Origin: Pseudanabaena sp. Salubria-1
GTDB lineage: Bacteria; Cyanobacteriota; Cyanobacteriia; Pseudanabaenales; Pseudanabaenaceae
Length of the DNA stretch: 64,000 nt
Direction of reading: 5' to 3'
NCBI GenBank assembly: GCA_023336205.1
Contig: JALQCR010000010.1
Location: 1-64,000, forward strand
The number at the start of each line of letters is the position of its first letter. Position 1 is the first letter of the stretch. Positions 26,258 to 34,216 of the stretch are shown here, one piece after another. The position numbers were made by a program, and so were the translations under genes. The notes beneath the pieces were generated by a model. It saw nothing but the letters and a program-made list of their open reading frames with translations. It was not told the DNA's origin and did not search any database.

Positions 26258-26513
26258 CTGATTATTCCCAATTGCTAGGTCTGAATTTGATTCTCCCCCT
26301 ATGCAGAAAGTTCTTCGGTTGTGTTTAGAAATTTTCTATTGCTTAACTAAAGTTCTCCCAATTCCCTTAAATACTCATTAAACCATAATCTCATCACAAA
26401 CAAAACAAAATACTTATAGTTTAAAGACATTTTAACGAGTTTGCAATGTTGTCAATGATTCCCCAATAATGCAAACCAAGTCATTGAGCTGACTCAAAAA
26501 CAGCTTATGCTGA

Positions 26514-26602
26514 AGCAATCCTAAATAGTTTAGGGAAGAGCGCATCCAAAGAATGCACTCTTCCCTAAACGTAATATACATAGATAATGATTTAGGATTG
26601 CT
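26514..26602. repeat. Nested inverted repeat AGCAATCCTAAAT
   Basis: Outer ends AGCAATCCTAAAT (26514-26526) and their complement (26590-26602) enclose an inner hairpin at 26528-26570 (GTTTAGGGAAGAG arm). It occupies the spacer between divergent genes, 35 bp before ydcF-like. Two nested levels are the same design as the other small elements here. The rest of 26258-26636 shows nothing I recognise. Confidence 0.65.
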
Positions 26603-26636
26603 ATAGTACAGAATTCCTGAAAATAGTCTTAAAACT

Positions 26637-27476
26637 GTGTCGCTTTTTTTATCGAAACTTTTGCCGCTGTTTTTTTATCCGCTTGGGTTATCGAGTGTAT
26701 TAATTACGATCGCCTTAGTGATTTTGTTATGGAGATCTAAGCGATCGCGCAATCCTAGTAACTCTATTAAACTAATTAGCTTATTGAAAAAAAATCGTTT
26801 TGCCTCAACCCTAATAGCGATCGCACTAATAACTTTATTGCTAAGCAGCAATGAAATTTTTTCTAAGTGGTTAGTACGATCGCTGGAATGGCAATATTTA
26901 CCAAACAGCGATATCCCCAAAGCTGAAGCGATCGTGGTCTTGGGTGGCGGGACAAGACCACGCATAGCGCCGCGACCTTGGTATGAGGTCAATGAAGCTG
27001 GCGATCGCATTTTGTATAGCTCGTGGCTCTATAAGCAGGGCAAAGCTCCCTTAGTAATAGTCACTGGTGGTCGAGCCGAATGGCTAGGCGATGGGGGAAA
27101 TCCTGAGTCTGAAGACATGGCTGCGATCGCCGAATTTATGGGTGTACCCTCTAATGCCATTATCCAAGAATCACAATCTTTTAATACCCGCGATAACGCG
27201 ATTAATACTAAGGAAATCCTTACTAAAAAGGGGATCAATAAAATATTGCTAGTAACATCGGCTCTGCATATGCCACGATCAATAGAAATATTTCGGAAGG
27301 TCGGTGTTGAGGCTATTGCTGTGCCAACTGACTTTTTGTCGGTACAAAATGAGAATAACAAAGGTTTTGCCTTAATACTGGATTTCTTGCCTAGTGTGGA
27401 TGCGCTCAAAAACACCACCAATGCGATCAAAGAGTACATTGGCTTACTTGTTTATCAATTAGCAGGATGGGCTTAA
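26637..27476 (+). CDS. YdcF/ElyC-like DUF218 membrane protein
   Basis: 279 residues starting at GTG (MSLFLSKLLPLFFYPLG). Two membrane spans at about residues 8-30 and 53-70 are followed by a DUF218 domain: PKAEAIVVLGGGTRPR near 93-108, IVTGGRAEW near 139, ESQSFNTRDNAINTKEIL near 178 and TSALHMPRSIEIFRKVG near 206. Proteins of this family are linked to cell-envelope metabolism (ElyC) or are uncharacterised. No ATG offers a better start, since the first span would be lost. Monocistronic, followed by two consecutive hairpins. Confidence 0.88.
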   Translation: MSLFLSKLLPLFFYPLGLSSVLITIALVILLWRSKRSRNPSNSIKLISLLKKNRFASTLIAIALITLLLSSNEIFSKWLVRSLEWQYLPNSDIPKAEAIVVLGGGTRPRIAPRPWYEVNEAGDRILYSSWLYKQGKAPLVIVTGGRAEWLGDGGNPESEDMAAIAEFMGVPSNAIIQESQSFNTRDNAINTKEILTKKGINKILLVTSALHMPRSIEIFRKVGVEAIAVPTDFLSVQNENNKGFALILDFLPSVDALKNTTNAIKEYIGLLVYQLAGWA

Positions 27477-27480
27477 CCCC

Positions 27481-27517
27481 AAAAGAAAAGCCGGCGCTTA
27501 GCGCCGCCTTTTCTTTT
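27481..27517. terminator. Hairpin terminator 1 after ydcF-like gene
   Basis: AAAAGAAAAG/CTTTTCTTTT arms with a GGCGCTTAGCGCC tip, 4 bp after the stop codon. Confidence 0.85.
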
Positions 27518-27524
27518 GCTATAG

Positions 27525-27585
27525 AGAACCCAAGTTTTTGTTAAAAGTGCTGCTTTGCAGCACTTTTAACAAAAACTTGGGTTCT
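27525..27585. terminator. Second, 61-bp perfect hairpin
   Basis: A perfect 29-bp stem (AGAACCCAAGTTTTTGTTAA outer part) with tip TGCTTTGCA, seven bases after the first hairpin. Two successive strong hairpins are more than termination needs; one may be a repeat element. Confidence 0.75.
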
Positions 27586-27688
27586 GATTTCAACGTAATA
27601 AATACCGCCATTTACCGTAGGTACTTGTGCACATGATGGCTCTCTGATTAAATAGGCGCTAGTAATATCACAAAATTTATAAATCTTT

Positions 27689-29557
27689 ATGAGCAGGGGC
27701 AACGGCAAAAATAGCAGCAGCATGAACACGATTTGGATCGTGCTGGGATTAGCTGCCCTCGGTACTGGCATGGGTGCGGCAATCGCCACCAAATTGGTTA
27801 ACCGAACATCCTCTACAGAGATAGCTACAGCCACCAATGAATCAGCTTTAAACCCTGCTAATCCTGTCGCAAGTAATGATTCGCAAGCTTTTTGTCAATA
27901 CAATGCTTTGGAGTCGGTGACGGCTTCACTCTATCAGGTCAGATCGATCAATGCGATCGCCAATGACCCATTACCTGTTTTATCAAGTTTGAGCAGCAGC
28001 ATTAATGCTGATCTGCTCGCTAGTTTTACCCCTGCGCCATTTCCCACAATCAGCGATCGCGCCCGTGGGGCAAAAATCCCAATCATCATGTATCACGACA
28101 TCACAGCGGTAAAAGACGTAGATTGGGATGTCACACCTGAAGAACTCGAAAAACATTTTCAAATACTCCAAGAAGGTGGATATACCCCAATTTCAATGGA
28201 TCGCATGGTTAATCATCTGCGTACAGGTGCTCAACTGCCAGAAAAACCTGTATTGCTAACTTTCGATGACAACTATCTCGGACAGTACAAATATGTGTTT
28301 CCATTGCTTAAAAAATATAACTATCCTGCGGTATGGTCTGTACATACTCGCTTTGTTGGCACTGGTGGACAGAAGCCCAAAGCAAATTGGGATCAACTGA
28401 GGGAGATGCAGAAAAGTGGTCTCGTCACCATTGCTTCCCACACAGTCAATCACCTCAATCTAAAAGATCTTAGCGAGAAAGAAATCGAAAAAGAAGTAAC
28501 AGAATCGAAAAAAGTTCTTGAAAAGGAATTAGGAGTTTCCATTGATTACTTTACTTATCCAGAAGGAGATTTCACAGATATATCTAGAGATAAACTCAAA
28601 AAAGCTGGTTATAAAGCAGCCTTAGCAATGAGCCTCGATCCGCGTCAAGAGCGCTCTGCCAACGAATCAGAAGATTTGATGACAATCATGCGTTTTGGTC
28701 AGTCACGCTTTGACGAAGCCATCGAAAAAGCTTCTGCGGGAACTTCTGCAAGTCAATTTTCACTTTTGCCACCAGTGAGTAATGGAGTGATAAATTTTAC
28801 TACTCCTGTAGAGAAGCGCAAAGTTACTGTTGATGGATTGCCACTTACCTTGGTACATGGCGGTCGCGTTGTCACAACCCATGCGGATAGCCGCTATCAG
28901 GTTGCCGAAATTATGACCAAGACTCCTAATGCGATCGCTGCTGTCGATGGAACTTTTTTCTCCTTAGAACACCTTGACAGCAATAAGATGATTGGTCCCA
29001 TAATGAGTCAATTTTCTAGTAAATCTGGAGTCTTTATCAATGGCAACAAGGGCGAAAATCCACTTCTTAATGGTCGTCCTTTGGTCTTGATCAGTCCCAC
29101 TGCTGTTAAGTTTATTCCTTACAATGCAGCAAAGCACAATTCGCTGGAAGCTGTAAGAGCTGAGCTCCCAGATGTGACTGACGCTTTTGTGGGGGCAGGT
29201 TGGTTAGTTCGTGATGGCAAACCACAATCAGCAGAAACCTTTGGTAAGCTCTATGGATTTGATGCAAGTCGCGATCGCGCTTTTTGGGGAATTGATCGTT
29301 CTGGCAGACCGACAATTGGCGTAACAATGGAAATGATCGATTCCGTCGGTTTAGGGAAAATCTTAGCAAAAGCTGGATTAAGAGATGTAGTTATGCTTGA
29401 CTCTGGCGCAAGTGCAGCGCTTGCCTATCGCGGCAAATCAGTTATGGCTTATGAACCTCGTCCTGTGCCTCATATTGTAGCACTTTTACCGCCCGATCCT
29501 GCTCCTGTGGAAACTGCCGAGAAGCCAAATTGTCCAGTCAGTTTAAATCGCTTTTGA
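27689..29557 (+). CDS. Polysaccharide deacetylase fused to a phosphodiester-glycosidase-like domain
   Basis: 622 residues. An N-terminal membrane anchor (NTIWIVLGLAALGTGMGAAI, residues ~13-32) places the rest outside the cytoplasm. Residues ~125-350 are a NodB-type deacetylase: PIIMYHDI, the metal Asp in VLLTFDDNY, HxxxH in SHTVNHLNL, and YPEGDF. Residues ~370-600 look like a NAGPA-type phosphodiester glycosidase (AIAAVDGTFF, AFVGAGWLVRDG, DVVMLDSGASAAL). The combination suggests trimming or deacetylation of an extracellular or cell-wall glycan; the substrate is unknown. Start ATG with no strong ribosome site seen. A 47-bp hairpin follows 25 bp after the stop. Confidence 0.85.
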   Translation: MSRGNGKNSSSMNTIWIVLGLAALGTGMGAAIATKLVNRTSSTEIATATNESALNPANPVASNDSQAFCQYNALESVTASLYQVRSINAIANDPLPVLSSLSSSINADLLASFTPAPFPTISDRARGAKIPIIMYHDITAVKDVDWDVTPEELEKHFQILQEGGYTPISMDRMVNHLRTGAQLPEKPVLLTFDDNYLGQYKYVFPLLKKYNYPAVWSVHTRFVGTGGQKPKANWDQLREMQKSGLVTIASHTVNHLNLKDLSEKEIEKEVTESKKVLEKELGVSIDYFTYPEGDFTDISRDKLKKAGYKAALAMSLDPRQERSANESEDLMTIMRFGQSRFDEAIEKASAGTSASQFSLLPPVSNGVINFTTPVEKRKVTVDGLPLTLVHGGRVVTTHADSRYQVAEIMTKTPNAIAAVDGTFFSLEHLDSNKMIGPIMSQFSSKSGVFINGNKGENPLLNGRPLVLISPTAVKFIPYNAAKHNSLEAVRAELPDVTDAFVGAGWLVRDGKPQSAETFGKLYGFDASRDRAFWGIDRSGRPTIGVTMEMIDSVGLGKILAKAGLRDVVMLDSGASAALAYRGKSVMAYEPRPVPHIVALLPPDPAPVETAEKPNCPVSLNRF

Positions 29558-29582
29558 GATTTTGGGCAATTCTCAAGAGAGA

Positions 29583-29629
29583 GTTGAATAGCAGGCATTT
29601 TACCTGCGGTAAAATGCCTGCTATTCAAC
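29583..29629. terminator. Hairpin terminator after the deacetylase gene
   Basis: Nearly perfect 47-bp palindrome (GTTGAATAGCAGGCATTTTA arm) with a CCTGCGG centre, 25 bp after the stop codon. Confidence 0.8.
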
Positions 29630-29667
29630 CTAGATGCAGTTCGCATTCAAATTATGACAGCCCCATA

Positions 29668-29770
29668 ATACCAATTCACAAAAGTGTGGCAACACTTCTG
29701 TGAATTAAAAACCAAACCCTGTAAGGGTTTTAAAATCACAAAATGGCTATGCCATTTTGTGATTTGGTAT
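29668..29770 (+). repeat. Double-hairpin repeat, copy 2
   Basis: Outer ends ATACCAATTCACAAAA and TTTTGTGATTTGGTAT are near-complementary. Inside are the hairpin 29673-29706 and the segment AAACCCTGTAAGGG followed by a second hairpin (CACAAAATGGC/GCCATTTTGTG). This is the most complete version of the family and suggests the true element limits. Confidence 0.8.
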
Positions 29771-29972
29771 AAAACATAAATCCCAAGGGGCTTAATGAAC
29801 AACAGTTACGATTTATATCATTCATTCTTTCTATCCCCACATTTCACGCACAATTAAGAAATCATTTAAGAATTACTTTCTGCGGTCAAACGCTCTAAAT
29901 AACAGCAGTGATGGCTCACGTCGGATTGCTATAGAGGTTTTTGGTATTTGATTGAGGATTGGTACTCATTCT

Positions 29973-31454
29973 ATGTTTGAATCAGCTGAAATCGGACATA
30001 AGCTTAGTAAAGTAGAGTATGAAGCTCAAGAGCCTTCTCTGCGTATTCAACTCTTAGAAGTTCAGGAGGACCTCAAAAAAGCTTCTTTTCCAGTAATTAT
30101 TTTGATAGGGGGAGTAGATGGTGCTGGTAAGGGAGAAACTGTTAATTTACTCCATGAGTGGATTGACCCACACTATCTCGAAACCCACGCTTTTGGAGCC
30201 GCATCCGATGAAGAGCGCGAGCGTCCAGAAGCTTGGAGATTTTGGCGAGTTCTCCCGCCGAAAGGACGAATCGGTATTCTATTTGGTTCATGGTATACGC
30301 GACCAATCATCGATTGCGTCTATGGCAAGACAAAGGTTGGAGATCTAGACGTGGCACTGATGCAAATCAATGCTTTTGAGAAAGCGTTGGTGGATGATGG
30401 AGCCCTGATCATTAAATTCTGGTTCCATCTCAGTAAAAAAGCACAATCTGAGCGCCTAAAATTGCTAATGAAGAACCCCGACACTCGCTGGCGAGTTACC
30501 GATTTGGATTGGCAACACTTCAAGCTTTACGATAAGTTTCGGCGCACTTCAGAACGAGCCATTCGCACCACAAGTACAGGTGAAGCTCCTTGGATTATCA
30601 TTGAGGGAGCGGATAGGAGATATCGAAGCATTACAGTAGGGAAATATATCCTCGACTTAGTGTCTAAACGTATTGCCATAGACAATGCGAAGGCTATTAA
30701 AATAGCTCCATCTCCAGTTCAAACTAATAACTCCTTCACAATCCTAGACACTCTCAATCTAAAGCAAAGTCTGAGTGAAGAGGACTACAAGAGATTGCTG
30801 GAAAAATACCAAGGACGTCTAAATTTACTATTCCGTCAAGGGAAGTCTTTGGGGCAATCAGTGATCCTTGTTTTTGAGGGTTGGGATGCCGCAGGCAAAG
30901 GAGGACTAATCCGCCGTGTTACTTCAGCACTAGATGCGCGTGACTATCAGGTGATTCCTATCGCAGCGCCGACAGACGAAGAGCGATCGCATCATTATCT
31001 ATGGCGATTTTGGCGACATCTGCCACGGTCGGGTCGGGTCACTATTTTTGACCGCAGTTGGTATGGAAGAGTTCTTGTAGAGAGGATTGAGGGTTTTGCC
31101 TCTGAAGCAGAATGGAAGCGAGCCTATAATGAAATCGTCAATTTTGAGCAACAGCTTCATGAACATGGCACTTTGCTGCTCAAATTTTGGATTCATATTG
31201 ATCCTGATGAGCAATTGCGCCGCTTCCAATTAAGACAAGCAACTCCCTATAAGCACTATAAAATTACTGACGAAGATTTTCGCAATCGGGCAAAATGGAA
31301 TGAATATGAACTAGCTGCTAATGAAATGATCGAGCGTACAAGCACTAGTTTCACACCTTGGTACTTGATTGAAGCAAATGACAAAAAATTTGCCCGAATC
31401 AAGGTGATTAAGACACTTTGCGATCGCCTAAAAAATAGATTTTCCCCAACCTGA
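29973..31454 (+). CDS. Tandem-domain polyphosphate kinase 2 / polyphosphate:AMP phosphotransferase
   Basis: About 493 residues with two PPK2 domains. Domain 1 carries Walker A VDGAGKGE near residue 50 and lid-region arginines (EERERPEAWRFWR). Domain 2 has EGWDAAGKGGLIRR near 305, DEERSHHYLWRFWRHLPRSGR and FDRSWYGRVLVER near 360. Two-domain PPK2 (Pap-type) enzymes phosphorylate AMP from polyphosphate, linking polyphosphate stores to nucleotide pools. I place the start at ATG 29973; a TTG seven codons upstream is possible. Monocistronic. A broken double-hairpin repeat lies 3 bp beyond the stop. Confidence 0.9.
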   Translation: MFESAEIGHKLSKVEYEAQEPSLRIQLLEVQEDLKKASFPVIILIGGVDGAGKGETVNLLHEWIDPHYLETHAFGAASDEERERPEAWRFWRVLPPKGRIGILFGSWYTRPIIDCVYGKTKVGDLDVALMQINAFEKALVDDGALIIKFWFHLSKKAQSERLKLLMKNPDTRWRVTDLDWQHFKLYDKFRRTSERAIRTTSTGEAPWIIIEGADRRYRSITVGKYILDLVSKRIAIDNAKAIKIAPSPVQTNNSFTILDTLNLKQSLSEEDYKRLLEKYQGRLNLLFRQGKSLGQSVILVFEGWDAAGKGGLIRRVTSALDARDYQVIPIAAPTDEERSHHYLWRFWRHLPRSGRVTIFDRSWYGRVLVERIEGFASEAEWKRAYNEIVNFEQQLHEHGTLLLKFWIHIDPDEQLRRFQLRQATPYKHYKITDEDFRNRAKWNEYELAANEMIERTSTSFTPWYLIEANDKKFARIKVIKTLCDRLKNRFSPT

Positions 31455-31502
31455 TTTATACCAATTCACAAAAGTGTTGTCACACTTTCGTGAATTAAAA
31501 AC

Positions 31503-32589
31503 CGCCAATTCAAGGATGAAATGCAACGGGTTCTGATGAAGCAAAGAATACTTCGTAAGGAGTACGATAGTCAAGTGATTTTCTGGGTCTGTGATTGATC
31601 AAATTCACTGCCTTCTGAAAGTCCTCTTCTTTCACGATTTTAAAGTTTGTACTTTTGGGATAGAACTCTCTAATTAATCCATTGGTGTGTTCATTCAATC
31701 CACGTTCCCATGAATGATATGGATTCGCAAAGAAGGTCTCTAGTTTCAATCTTTCAGATAGCTTCTCATGCCCACAGAATTCTCTTCCATTATCAAAGGT
31801 CATTGTCTTTCGAGATGTTGATTCTATAGGCTCAAATAGATTGAATGTCACTCTGTTGATCTCATCCATCGTCTTGTTCTTAGCTAGTCCAGCAAGTAAA
31901 TACTTCGATGCTTTATCAACATGCGTAACTACGATACCTGTGTGGTTGCACCCGATTACCGTATCACTTTCCCAATGTCCAATCTCTGTTTTTAAATCTG
32001 CAATCTTCGGTCGATTCTCTATCCCTACCCTATTGGGAATGCCACCTCGCTTCTGATGGCGACCTTTGCGCCTTCGTTGCTTTTGCTTCTGCCTCAGATA
32101 TTGTTGATATATTCCCATCTCTTGATGGTTTGCATAGATCATCAGATAAATCGTCTCATAGCTGATTTTACCTAGCCCCTCCCTTTCCATTCTCCCTGCT
32201 AGTTGCTCTGGGCTGTGGTGTTGCTCTAACCGTTGTTTGACTTCGGCGATCGTCTCAGCACTGATGCTCTGAAATCTTACCTTTGCTTGTTTCCGTCTTG
32301 CTTTCATCAGGGCAACCGCAGTATCTGGCAAATAGCCAATCTGTCGCTCGTCTGTATTGCGCGATAACTCTCTTGAAATCGTACTTTTGTTTCGCTTCAA
32401 GCGACGACCTATCTCTGATACAGATAATTGCTCAATTACTCTTAGTTTATACAGTTCACTTCTTTCTGTGGTGGTAAGATGGACAAAGCTCATGAGGGTA
32501 TCCTAATTATTGTGATTAATATCAGAATATCCTTATGAGTCCCTTTACGCAAAGATCTCTAGGTGTTGCATTTCATCCTTGAATTGGCG
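31503..32589 (-). mobile_element. IS30-family insertion sequence, copy 2
   Basis: 1087 bp, same length and ends as the copy at 21464-22550 but inverted. Flanked by AAC at 31500-31502 and 32590-32592. It sits in a noncoding repeat, so it should be neutral. Confidence 0.95.
31510..32493 (-). CDS. IS30-family transposase, copy 2
   Basis: 327 residues, same protein as copy 1 (helix-turn-helix near 25-43; DDE residues near 176, 234 and 267). Intact, so either copy could supply transposase for both. Confidence 0.95.
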   Translation of the reverse strand: MSFVHLTTTERSELYKLRVIEQLSVSEIGRRLKRNKSTISRELSRNTDERQIGYLPDTAVALMKARRKQAKVRFQSISAETIAEVKQRLEQHHSPEQLAGRMEREGLGKISYETIYLMIYANHQEMGIYQQYLRQKQKQRRRKGRHQKRGGIPNRVGIENRPKIADLKTEIGHWESDTVIGCNHTGIVVTHVDKASKYLLAGLAKNKTMDEINRVTFNLFEPIESTSRKTMTFDNGREFCGHEKLSERLKLETFFANPYHSWERGLNEHTNGLIREFYPKSTNFKIVKEEDFQKAVNLINHRPRKSLDYRTPYEVFFASSEPVAFHP

Positions 32590-32711
32590 AACTAAACCCA
32601 GTAAGGGTTTTAAAGTAAAGAAATGGCGTAGCCATTTCTTTACTTTAAAACCCTTACCTGTGAATGATTAGTAGTTGCCGTGCATCACTAATCATTCTCT
32701 TAAATAAGCCA

Positions 32712-32931
32712 TAATTAGGGCTTCCTGAAAAAGTCTACAGAGCGAATTTAGAGGCAATATAGCTTGCAAAATAATATTTTGTCGCATATTTCCCCAATTT
32801 ACCCAGCGATTTTCCACGGAAGTGCAAGGGTTTTGAGCCTCTAGACGCTATAACCTTGCACTTGTTATGACAAAAAAAGCTTAAAACCCTTATATAGCGA
32901 GCTTTTGTACTTTTTCAGGAAGCCCTAATTA
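32712..32931. repeat. 220-bp MITE-like element, perfect 23-bp ends
   Basis: The ends (TAATTAGGGCTTCCTGAAAA and 3 more bases) are perfect inverted repeats. Inside is noncoding AT-rich sequence with a secondary inverted repeat (AAGTGCAAGG/CCTTGCACTT). If the true end is AGGGCTTCC, AATT on each side would be a 4-bp target duplication, but AATT is palindromic and so cannot be separated from the ends. Confidence 0.75.
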
Positions 32932-32939
32932 ATTTCAAA

Positions 32940-33017
32940 CCCAAACCCTTAAGGTTTCGCCCCTGTGGGGCGAAACCTTAAGGGTTTGGGTAATTTATTC
33001 TGTATAGGTACTTAATG
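32940..33017 (-). repeat. 51-bp palindrome with conserved core, copy 2
   Basis: Perfect palindrome 32940-32990 with the same 21-bp core as 1111-1161. The outer arms differ (CCCAAACCCTTAAGG versus CCCAACCCCGCAAAG), with each change matched on the opposite arm. The adjoining ~25 bases match the flank of copy 1 when read on the minus strand. Confidence 0.8.
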
Positions 33018-33163
33018 CCAATACACAAAAATGAAGTCATGCCTTCAGAAATTGCTATAATTCATGAATAATCAAGACTTTTATATAGCACTTTGCACTC
33101 ATATAAAAGCCAATATTTTGGTTGGCAAGGTTAAGTTGGAACTTTTTTAGCCAAAATATTGTC

Positions 33164-33297
33164 TTAAGAGCGTGTTTGAGAATTTTTTTACCCACTCTAA
33201 CTGATTTAAGTTTTCTTTCTTTGCAAGGGGAGGTTAAGGAGAATAAAAGCAGAAATTTATACTAGCTAACTTGGAGACTTCTCAAACACGCTCTTAA
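33164..33297. repeat. 134-bp MITE-like element, ends AAGAGCGTGTTTGAGAA
   Basis: Perfect 19-bp inverted ends (TTAAGAGCGTGTTTGAGAA) enclose noncoding sequence. The TA at each tip could be a TA target duplication of an IS630- or IS5-like donor; the donor is not present here. Confidence 0.7.
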
Positions 33298-33350
33298 ATA
33301 GTTTAACAAAGTGCAATATCTCTAAGGCTTTAAGAGGTCTGAATTGCTGT

Positions 33351-34159
33351 ATGAGACATTTAATTAAAAGTAATTCAAACAGCAACAAACTGGACTTGAT
33401 TAGTAACCATGCTTCTCGACTTGACTGGGAGAGTCTGATAGAGACAATTGCTACAAAGACTCAACAATCTTTAGCCCTATCAACAATTTTGCAAACCACA
33501 GCTGATGCGGTGCAACAAATATTGCAATGCGATCGCATATCTTTTATCAGTTAGGTCTAGCGATTAGCAAGAGTTTAATCAGATTAATGGGTGGGAAGAT
33601 TTGGGTAGAAAGCTTAGGTAATATCGGTGGAAACCCTCCTGAGAATTGGACTTCAGAATTAGCTCAAACTCAAGGCACAGCCTTTTATTTTACGGCTAAC
33701 TTAAAAGTAGCTTCCGAGACTAAAACGATACCCAAAAAAACTTTAAGTAATCCCCAACTAGACGTGAAGATCGATCAATCTCAATATCGAATCCTGCTTG
33801 CAGAAGATAATCTCGTCAATCAAAAAGTAGCGGCAATGATGCTCAAAAAGCTGGGATATATTGCTGACATTGCTAATAATGGCTTAGAAGTATTACGAAT
33901 GGTAGAAATGCGAGTTTATGATCTCATTCTCATGGATATGCAAATGCCAGAAATGGATGGAGTTACGGCAACAAAGATTATTCGCCAGTCTAACCAACCG
34001 CAACCTCGGATTATTGCCGTAACAGCTAATGCTTCAGCAGAAGATCGTCAATTGTGCTTTGACGCAGGAATGAATGATTTTGTGACTAAACCCATTCTAA
34101 TTCAAGAGATTAATCGCATCATTGCAGAATATTCCGAAACTAAGTATAAAAAAAAGTAA
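33351..34159 (+). pseudogene. Remnant of a GAF-containing hybrid histidine kinase
   Basis: The first 60 or so codons (from ATG 33351) lead into the start of a GAF domain (ILQTTADAVQQILQCDR) and stop at 33554. In a second frame the sequence resumes with the very end of a histidine-kinase ATPase domain (LGLAISKSLIRLMGGKIWVES) and a complete receiver (ILLAEDNLVNQKVA, LILMDMQMPEMDGV, FVTKPI). Most of the GAF, the HisKA and most of the ATPase domain are gone. The change of identity happens within ~15 bases of a HIP1 site at 33529-33536, and a frameshift accompanies it. The second frame could still yield a stand-alone receiver, starting at 33527. Confidence 0.88.
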
Positions 34160-34186
34160 GGTTGGCAATGCACACCTTACTTTTTT
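34150..34186. terminator. Convergent terminator before ctaB
   Basis: AAAAAGTAAGGT stem with a loop GGCAATGCA-type and a T run, placed between the convergent kinase remnant and ctaB. Confidence 0.75.
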
Positions 34187-34216
34187 ATAAAAAACAGAAG
34201 TATAGCGGCTCTTTAT

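Larger units (their letters stand above)
29558..29972. other. Intergenic region before the PPK2 gene
   Basis: 415 bases. They contain the terminator hairpin 29583-29629, the double-hairpin repeat 29668-29770, and about 200 bases of plain sequence that must hold the promoter of the PPK2 gene. No further gene is visible. Confidence 0.6.
31458..32657 (+). repeat. Double-hairpin repeat, copy 3, split by IS30
   Basis: The left hairpin (31458-31495) and the right hairpin (32593-32657, AAACCCAGTAAGGGTTTTAA onward) are halves of one repeat. The IS30 element entered the A-rich linker, duplicating AAC. Without the IS, the junction reads GAATTAAAAACTAAACCC, matching the linkers of the other copies. Confidence 0.85.
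32590..33350. other. Repeat-rich intergenic zone before the kinase remnant
   Basis: The 760 bases contain, in order, the right half of a double-hairpin repeat, a small hairpin (GAATGATTAGT, 32662-32697), an inverted-repeat element with 23-bp ends, a 51-bp palindrome, and a second element with ends AAGAGCGTGTTTGAGAA. No reading frame here looks genuine. Confidence 0.7.

Noticed and set aside
33164..33182. Promoter or operator for the kinase remnant
   Set aside because: The palindromic AAGAGCGTGTTTGAGAA is explained better as the end of an inverted-repeat element with a matching end 115 bp away.
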